Below, one piece after another: positions 33,987-38,364 of a stretch of DNA of 38,364 nucleotides. The stretch's first letter is position 1. Each line of letters starts with the position of its first letter. Origin of the DNA: Mycobacterium sp. 1274756.6 (GTDB lineage Bacteria; Actinomycetota; Actinomycetes; Mycobacteriales; Mycobacteriaceae); the NCBI RefSeq assembly GCF_001668625.1, contig NZ_LZLJ01000009.1:1-38364 (forward strand). The letters are read 5' to 3'. Below the pieces are notes generated by a model. That model was not told the origin of the DNA. It saw nothing but the letters and a program-made list of their open reading frames with translations, and did not search any database. Made by a program: the position numbers and the translations under genes.

Positions 33987-34589
33987 ATGGCGGTGCGTGA
34001 ACTCGCCGTGCCGGGTGCCTTCGAGATCACTCCGCAGGTCCACAGCGACGCGCGGGGCGCGTTCTTCGAATGGTTCACCGACACCGCATTCACCGGCTTC
34101 GCCGGACACCGGCTGGATCTGCGGCAGGCCAACTGCTCGGTGTCGGCCGCCGGGGTGCTGCGCGGCCTGCACTTCGCCGAGGTGCCGCCCGGCCAGGCCA
34201 AATACGTCACCTGCGTGGCCGGGTCGGTCTTCGACGTGGTGGTCGACATCCGGGTCGGCTCACCGACTTTCGGCCGCTGGGACGCGGTGCTGCTCGACAC
34301 CGACGCGCACCGCTCGGTGTACCTCGCCGAGGGGCTGGCCCACGGCTTCCTCGCGCTGCAGGACAACTCGACGGTGATGTATCTGTGCTCGGCGGAGTAC
34401 AACCCGGCGCGGGAGCACACCATCGATGCCCTCGATCCCGAGCTGGGCATCGACTGGCCGCGCGAGCATCCGCTGATCGTGTCCGATCGCGACGCCGCCG
34501 CCCCCACCCTCGCCGAGGCCCGGGCCGCCGGCCGGCTGCCGAGCTGGGAGCGGACCCGCGCGTTCATCGCCGGTCTGCGCGCTCGCTGA
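33987..34589 (+). CDS. rmlC: dTDP-4-dehydrorhamnose 3,5-epimerase RmlC
   Basis: Third enzyme of dTDP-L-rhamnose synthesis, epimerising C3 and C5 of the keto sugar; dimeric cupin, cytoplasmic. 200 residues (Rv3465 about 202). Key residues fall at the same numbers as recalled for the M. tuberculosis enzyme: H62 (RGLHFAE), K72 (QAKYVT), Y132 (MYLCS) and Y138 (AEYNP). The ATG at 33987 lies one base after the rmlB stop, so the two are translated together. Confidence 0.97.
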   Translation: MAVRELAVPGAFEITPQVHSDARGAFFEWFTDTAFTGFAGHRLDLRQANCSVSAAGVLRGLHFAEVPPGQAKYVTCVAGSVFDVVVDIRVGSPTFGRWDAVLLDTDAHRSVYLAEGLAHGFLALQDNSTVMYLCSAEYNPAREHTIDALDPELGIDWPREHPLIVSDRDAAAPTLAEARAAGRLPSWERTRAFIAGLRAR

Positions 34590-34651
34590 CCACGGCTTTC
34601 CGTCGCCTGCGGGGCCGGATTTTGCTGCGGCCGGCCCACTCCGCTCGGCTT

Positions 34652-34657
34652 TAGAGT
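34652..34657 (+). promoter_or_regulatory. Putative -10 box, leaderless start of the DUF4349 gene
   Basis: TAGAGT ends 7 bases before the ATG at 34665, with no ribosome site in the gap. Same layout as at rmlB and the first LLM gene. Confidence 0.45.
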
Positions 34658-34664
34658 TGCCGGT

Positions 34665-35483
34665 ATGACCGCCAGTTGCCGCACGTCGCTGCTCGGTGTG
34701 GTCGCGCTGCTGTTGGTTCTGGTCGCCGCCTGCGCGGGCCCGGATTCCAGCAGCCCGGCGGCGCCCGCACCGGCGAGCCCGGCCGACCGCGCCGAGAGCC
34801 GCGACATCGTGACGACCGGGACGGTGGCGATCACCGTCGCCGACGTCGACGCCGGGGTGGGCCGGCTCGTCGACCTCACCACCGGGTCGGGTGGCCGGGT
34901 CGACGCCCGCACCGAGAACACGTCGTCGCGCCACTCGCCGACCGCCGAGCTGACGCTGCGCATCCCGGCCGGGCGGCTCGACGCCTTCCTCACCGATGTC
35001 CGCGACCTCGGTGCGGTCACGGCGGTCTCGGTCAACCACGCCGATGTCACCACCACCCGCGTCGATCAGGATGCCCGGATCGCCGCGCTGCAGACCTCGG
35101 TGGACCGGTTGCGGGAGCTGATGAAATCCGCGACGAGCACCGAGGATCTGCTGGCCGCGGAGGATGCCCTGGCCGCCCGGCAAGCCGACCTCGACAGCTT
35201 GCGGGCCCAACGTGACCGGCTGGTCGACCAGGTCGATTACGCGACCATCACCGTGACCGTGTCGGCCGAGACCGCGCCGGTCGCAACCGGGTTCGTGGCG
35301 GCGATCGGGCAGGGCTGGCGGGCGCTGCTGACCTTCGCCCGGACCGCGGTCACGCTCGTCGGGTTCCTGCTGCCGTGGTCGCCGCTGCTGCTGCTCGGGG
35401 CACTTGCCGTCGGCCTGCGTCGGAGGTCGCGGCGAGCGCGCGCGACTCGGCCGCGCGCCCCGTCGGCGCCTCACGTGCCGTAA
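34665..35483 (+). CDS. DUF4349 lipoprotein
   Basis: A 272-residue predicted lipoprotein. The signal peptide ends in the lipobox LVAAC, with the Cys near residue 24, followed by a Ser/Ala/Pro linker. The DUF4349 domain spans about 45-255: a beta domain (TLRIPAGRLDAFLTDV), a coiled coil (RIAALQTSVDRLRELM to SLRAQRDRLVDQV), then VDYATITVTV. A C-terminal membrane helix (about 228-250) and a basic tail complete it, so both ends may touch the membrane. Function unknown. The last 13 bp overlap the 3' end of the flavoprotein gene, tail to tail. Confidence 0.87.
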   Translation: MTASCRTSLLGVVALLLVLVAACAGPDSSSPAAPAPASPADRAESRDIVTTGTVAITVADVDAGVGRLVDLTTGSGGRVDARTENTSSRHSPTAELTLRIPAGRLDAFLTDVRDLGAVTAVSVNHADVTTTRVDQDARIAALQTSVDRLRELMKSATSTEDLLAAEDALAARQADLDSLRAQRDRLVDQVDYATITVTVSAETAPVATGFVAAIGQGWRALLTFARTAVTLVGFLLPWSPLLLLGALAVGLRRRSRRARATRPRAPSAPHVP

Positions 35484-36508
35484 CGCAACCACAGCGGCAA
35501 CACCGTGTTCAACCGCTGCATGAACTTGCGCAGCCCGACGCGGTACTGGCCACCGCCCAGGGGATCGACCCAGTACTCCGGGAAGGCGATTCCGAGACCG
35601 AAGAGGCCCGGGGCGAGAACGCCGGTCGCCGCGTCGTAGTCCAACGTTCCCCACTGCGGGGTCGAGGGAAGCCGCCGCCGTTCGAAACCGACGGTGTAGA
35701 CGACGCGGTCGCATCGCCGCAGCATCGTCGCGAAATCCGGGTCGTCGACCTGGTACCGCTCGAGGCGGTCCGGGAGCGTCCCGTCGATGTTCTCCCGCGC
35801 CCAGCAGGCGGCCTGGCCCTTGAGGCCGGTGTCGTCGTATACGGTCCAATCATCCAGCTGGACCGCGTATTTCAATGGACTGCGATAGAAGTTGATCACT
35901 TTCGTCGCCGACGTCGCGAGCAGGTTCGGCAGGGCGATCATCGTCGAGTGCGACGAGCCGAAGACGCCCACCGTCCTCCCCTGCAGCGGCACCTCGGACA
36001 GCCGCTGCGGGTCGAGCACCGATTCGATCGGGATCTCCTCGCACGCTATGCCGGGCAGCTTCCTGGGCACCGAACCGGTCGCGAGGACCACATTCCTCGA
36101 CGTGATCGGCCCGGCCTCGGTGTCCACCGTCCATCGCCGGTCGCGCAGCACGAGTCCGGTCGCCAACGTCCGAAGCGGGCTGACCCGTTCGTACAGTCGC
36201 CGCGAGATCCACACCAGCGGATCGGCCACCAGCCCCAGCGGACAGGTCTGTTCCGGCGCGAGCCTGTTGAGCTCGAAAGCCGGCGAATCGGCAAACCCGA
36301 ACGCCGGTGAGGCGGTGAGGTAATCGAGAAAGTTCGCGACGCTGGTGTTGCTGGATACGGCACGCCATTTCCCACCGAAGTCGCCCGCGGCGAAGTGCGG
36401 GTCAACCCAGGCGATCTCGGCGTCCGCGACGCCGTGGTCGAGCAGTCGGCCCACCGCGGCGATGCCCGCGGGGCCCGCCCCGATCACCGTCCAAGTGTAG
36501 TCGGTCAT
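35471..36508 (-). CDS. FAD/NAD(P)-binding oxidoreductase
   Basis: A 345-residue flavoprotein with a double Rossmann layout. The FAD-binding GAGPAG is at 10-15 (WTVIGAGPAGIAAVG), the ATGSVPRKLPG segment at about 143-153, and the NAD(P)-binding GVFGSSHS at 181-188. No redox CxxC is present, so it is not a thioredoxin reductase. It resembles flavin-containing or N-hydroxylating monooxygenases in layout; the exact family is not identified. The ATG at 36508 has a GA-rich ribosome site (GGAAGGCGAGAAG). Five 14-bp tandem repeats lie just upstream, and a LysR regulator is encoded beyond them on the same strand. Confidence 0.82.
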   Translation of the reverse strand: MTDYTWTVIGAGPAGIAAVGRLLDHGVADAEIAWVDPHFAAGDFGGKWRAVSSNTSVANFLDYLTASPAFGFADSPAFELNRLAPEQTCPLGLVADPLVWISRRLYERVSPLRTLATGLVLRDRRWTVDTEAGPITSRNVVLATGSVPRKLPGIACEEIPIESVLDPQRLSEVPLQGRTVGVFGSSHSTMIALPNLLATSATKVINFYRSPLKYAVQLDDWTVYDDTGLKGQAACWARENIDGTLPDRLERYQVDDPDFATMLRRCDRVVYTVGFERRRLPSTPQWGTLDYDAATGVLAPGLFGLGIAFPEYWVDPLGGGQYRVGLRKFMQRLNTVLPLWLRYGT

Positions 36509-36531
36509 CTTCTCGCCTTCCCTGCTCCCCC

Positions 36532-36601
36532 AGCGACGCTGTCCCGGCGACGCTGTCCCGGCGTCGCTGTGTCGGCGACATTGTGTCGGCGACGCTGTTC
36601 C
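36532..36601 (-). repeat. Five 14-bp tandem repeats upstream of the flavoprotein gene
   Basis: Five head-to-tail units of the form GGCGACGCTGTCCC (plus strand) start at 36532, 36546, 36560, 36574 and 36588, with 0-4 differences each. Several contain a small dyad (GAC-AGC-GTC, or GACA-CAA-TGTC in the fourth). The array ends 23 bp before the ATG. It could be a multi-site operator, possibly for the neighbouring LysR protein, or a length-variable repeat. The rest of 36509-36753 shows only the LysR terminator. Confidence 0.75.
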
Positions 36602-36715
36602 GGCGACCGCGCCGCCGTGGACTGTGCCTCTCGACGGGCAAGCCGCCATCGCGGCTCGGTCCACCCTCGATGCTGTCCGGGCCGCGTGCCGCCGGGTAGG
36701 GGTGACGTCCTTGTT

Positions 36716-36740
36716 CGGCCACAATGGCGCCTTGTGGCCG
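36716..36740 (-). terminator. Hairpin terminator after the LysR gene
   Basis: CGGCCACAA (36716-36724), loop TGGCGCC, TTGTGGCCG (36732-36740): a perfect 9-bp stem 13 bp beyond the LysR stop. There is no T-run after it. It separates the regulator gene from the flavoprotein promoter region. Confidence 0.55.
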
Positions 36741-36753
36741 AGGCTCGGCGCGG

Positions 36754-37695
36754 TTACGGGCTGTCGACGCTGGCGATGTGACTCAGCAGGTCGCGGACGG
36801 CGCCGGCGGGCGGGGTTCGTCCCCCGATCCAGATCGCCCGGAGCTCGCGACGCAGGTTCAGCCCGGCCGTGTCGACCGCCCGCAGCCGGCCGACGGCCAA
36901 GTCCTCCGCCACGGCCAGCCGGCTCATCACGGCCGGCCCCGCGCCGGCCAGCACCGCTCCGCGTACAGCGGCCGCCGAGGACAACTCCAACACGGGTTCG
37001 GCCTGCTCGGCGGTCGCGCCGAGCGCCTCGTGCAGTGCCGCGGTCAGCGAGTCGCGGGTGCCCGAGCCCGGCTCGCGGGCGACCAGTGCGGTCCGAGCGA
37101 GTTCGGCCGCCCCCACCCCGGCACGGCGGCGCGCCCACCGGTGGCCGGGCGGGACGATCACCACCAGGTCGTCGTGCGCCACGACGCGGCTGCGGAGGCC
37201 GGCGGGCACCCGCGGGCTCTCGATGAACCCGAGATCTGCCGTTCCGTCGCGGACCGCAGTGATCACGTGGTCGCTGTTGGTGGCGGTGAGCACCACGTGC
37301 GGAGCGGTGCCGCCGCGGTGGGCGGCTGCGGCCCGCAGGGACACCAGCCACCGGGGCATCAGCTGCTCGGCGATCGTCAGGCTGGCCGCCACCGTGATCC
37401 GCCGCCGGGTTTCGGTGCGCAACGACGCCAACCCGGCGTCGACATAGTGGGCGACATCCAGGAGGCGGTCGGCCCACTCCGCGACGACGACACCGGCCGC
37501 GGTCAGCTGCGAACCGCGCGTGGTGCGGACGGCCAGCTGCACCCCGGCCTGCGATTCGATCGAGGTGAGCCGCGCCGACACCGCCTGTTGGGTCAGCCCG
37601 AGCTCGCGTCCTGCGGCACTGAGGCTGCCGGTTCTCGCCACCGCCAGAAACACCTCGAAAGCGGAGAGTTCGGGCATCCGGGCGCTGAGCCGCAT
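36754..37695 (-). CDS. LysR-family transcriptional regulator
   Basis: A 313-residue LysR-type regulator. The N-terminal winged helix-turn-helix is clear: ELSAFEVFLAVARTGSLSA followed by AGRELGLTQQAVSARLTSIE. The effector-binding domain (about 90-300) has ITVAASLTIAEQLMPRWL and DLGFIESP. The ATG at 37695 gives MRLSARMPELSAF, a start common in actinobacterial homologues; an upstream TTG at 37713 and an internal ATG at 37677 are alternatives. The effector is unknown. The natural target would be the flavoprotein gene downstream with its repeat array, though LysR proteins often control divergent genes, and 37696-37945 is a divergent region. Confidence 0.93.
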   Translation of the reverse strand: MRLSARMPELSAFEVFLAVARTGSLSAAGRELGLTQQAVSARLTSIESQAGVQLAVRTTRGSQLTAAGVVVAEWADRLLDVAHYVDAGLASLRTETRRRITVAASLTIAEQLMPRWLVSLRAAAAHRGGTAPHVVLTATNSDHVITAVRDGTADLGFIESPRVPAGLRSRVVAHDDLVVIVPPGHRWARRRAGVGAAELARTALVAREPGSGTRDSLTAALHEALGATAEQAEPVLELSSAAAVRGAVLAGAGPAVMSRLAVAEDLAVGRLRAVDTAGLNLRRELRAIWIGGRTPPAGAVRDLLSHIASVDSP

Positions 37696-37900
37696 GGCGT
37701 GATCCAACCACAACCCGGGTCTGTGGCGCGGAGATGCGCTTTCGCCCGCCCGGTCAGCCGTGATGCGGTTGTGCGCCGCCGTGGAGCACAGTTGCCTCGG
37801 CGCTCAACCCCGTTGCCCGCCGGCACCCAACCCCAGCGCCCGCCGGCCTTGACACCGGGAGCGCCGACTCCGACCGGCGCGAAACAGCCCGGGCGTAGCC

Positions 37901-37912
37901 GGTTGCGCAACC
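37901..37912. promoter_or_regulatory. 12-bp perfect palindrome
   Basis: GGTTGCGCAACC, perfectly self-complementary, in the 250-bp divergent region between the LysR and DUF222 genes, 33 bp before the latter's ATG. A possible dimeric-repressor operator. The remainder of this region shows no other clear element. Confidence 0.4.
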
Positions 37913-37922
37913 CGGCGTGTCA

Positions 37923-37945
37923 GACCCCGGTGGGAGGCTGGGGTC
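37923..37945 (+). promoter_or_regulatory. Inverted repeat holding the ribosome site of the DUF222 gene
   Basis: GACCCC (37923-37928) and GGGGTC (37940-37945) flank an 11-base loop that contains GGGAGG (37932-37937), directly before the ATG at 37946. The stem could mask or present the ribosome site. Alternatively GAGGCT (37934-37939) stands at -12 to -7 of the ATG and could be a weak -10 box for a leaderless mRNA. Confidence 0.4.
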
Positions 37946-38364
37946 ATGACCGCCGTCGCTTCAGCCGCCGCCGAGACTCCCGGCGCACGGTTGGATGCGC
38001 TCTTCGAGGAGTTGGCGGAGTTGACCGGGCAGCGCAACGCCATCGATGGGCGGATCGTGGCGATCGTGGCCGAGATCGACCGCGACGAGCTGTGGGGATC
38101 GACCGGGGTGCGCTCGTTGCCGGCGCTGGTGGCCTGGAAGACCGGGTGTTCGCCGAGCAATGCCGAGCGCATCGCCGCGGTGGCGCGACGCTCGGAAGAA
38201 CTGCCGCGCTGCACCCAGAGCCTGCGGGAGGGGCGGTGCTCGCTGGATCAGGTGGCGGTGATCGCCGAGCGGGCCGGCGCCGGGCCCGGTTGTGATGAGC
38301 ATTATGCGGAGTTGGTGCAGATCGCCACCGTCGCCCAGTTGCGCACCGCGGTCAAACTCGAACC
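37946..38364 (+). CDS. DUF222/13E12-family protein (3' end cut by window edge)
   Basis: The first 139 residues of a DUF222 protein, the family that includes the M. tuberculosis 13E12 repeat proteins and usually carries a C-terminal HNH nuclease domain, which would lie beyond the window. The frame stays open to the last base. Visible features include LDALFEELAELTGQRNAID, the VAEIDRDELWGSTGVRSLPA segment and a KTGCSPSNAERIAAVAR stretch, all typical of DUF222. In M. tuberculosis two 13E12 proteins (Rv3466, Rv3467) follow rmlC, so this copy keeps the position. Such genes are multi-copy and can recombine with one another. Confidence 0.85.
   Translation, partial: MTAVASAAAETPGARLDALFEELAELTGQRNAIDGRIVAIVAEIDRDELWGSTGVRSLPALVAWKTGCSPSNAERIAAVARRSEELPRCTQSLREGRCSLDQVAVIAERAGAGPGCDEHYAELVQIATVAQLRTAVKLE

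Noticed and set aside
35471..37711. N-terminal extension of the flavoprotein through the repeats and LysR region (746 codons)
   Set aside because: The flavoprotein begins naturally at its FAD-binding strand at 36508 with a ribosome site. The extension covers a hairpin, tandem repeats and the LysR gene in a different frame.

Overview
The window is high-G+C actinobacterial DNA (about 70% by eye) from a member of the Mycobacteriaceae. The main evidence is gene order. From position 9307 to the right edge it follows the Mycobacterium tuberculosis segment Rv3439c to Rv3466: Rv3439c-Rv3440c-glmM-rpsI-rplM-esxT-esxU-Rv3446c-eccC4-eccD4-mycP4-eccB4-cutinases-truA-rplQ-rpoA-rpsD-rpsK-rpsM-rpmJ-infA-Rv3463-rmlB-rmlC-13E12. 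It is not M. tuberculosis itself: the left side is an mce operon with a carotenoid oxygenase, there are three cutinases, and an NfeD/flotillin pair is inserted. Species cannot be named from this evidence. Correspondences to M. tuberculosis genes rest on recalled sequence and synteny; no search was run.

Layout. (1) 2-7448, plus strand: the 3' part of an mce operon (mceC cut by the window edge, mceD, mceE, mceF, an Mce-associated membrane protein, an unrecognised Cys-rich protein, a carotenoid-oxygenase-family dioxygenase). Most junctions are overlapping start/stop codons, so this is one transcription unit. (2) 7468-9288: a divergent pair, an MPT64/RsiV-like secreted protein and an F420-dependent LLM oxidoreductase. 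(3) 9307-13423, minus: a pair of ESX-substrate-like genes (Rv3440c/Rv3439c type), glmM, and rplM-rpsI. (4) 13646-22884: the ESX-4 type VII secretion cluster (esxU-esxT, Rv3446c-like gene, eccC4, eccD4, mycP4, eccB4) with no eccA, eccE, espG or PE/PPE genes. (5) 22990-25128: three cutinase-family genes in tandem. (6) 25105-29818, minus: truA and the alpha ribosomal operon, including rpmJ. (7) 30077-32016: NfeD-like protein and flotillin. (8) 32105-34589: an Rv3463-like LLM enzyme, then rmlB and rmlC for dTDP-L-rhamnose. (9) 34665 to the end: a DUF4349 lipoprotein, a flavoprotein, a LysR regulator, and the start of a DUF222/13E12 protein. No gene-free stretch exceeds 300 bases; the longest are 29819-30076, 37696-37945, 36509-36753 and 13424-13645, and each is described in the list.

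How the parts connect. The most interesting signals concern ESX-4. Two genes beside it encode a small protein with a C-terminal YxxxE signal and a larger one with a WxG helical hairpin and a Pro-rich tail, the organisation of the ESX-1 substrates EspC and EspA. An ECF/SigM-like promoter (GGAAC-N18-CGTC) precedes esxU-esxT, and a weaker GGAAC-type site precedes the EspC-like gene. A 16-bp sequence occurs exactly, in opposite orientation, in the two divergent intergenic regions of the cluster (eccC4/eccD4 and eccB4/cutinase). In each it lies midway between outward-facing -10 boxes, which suggests one regulator for the machinery and the first cutinase. All promoter calls are sequence inferences.
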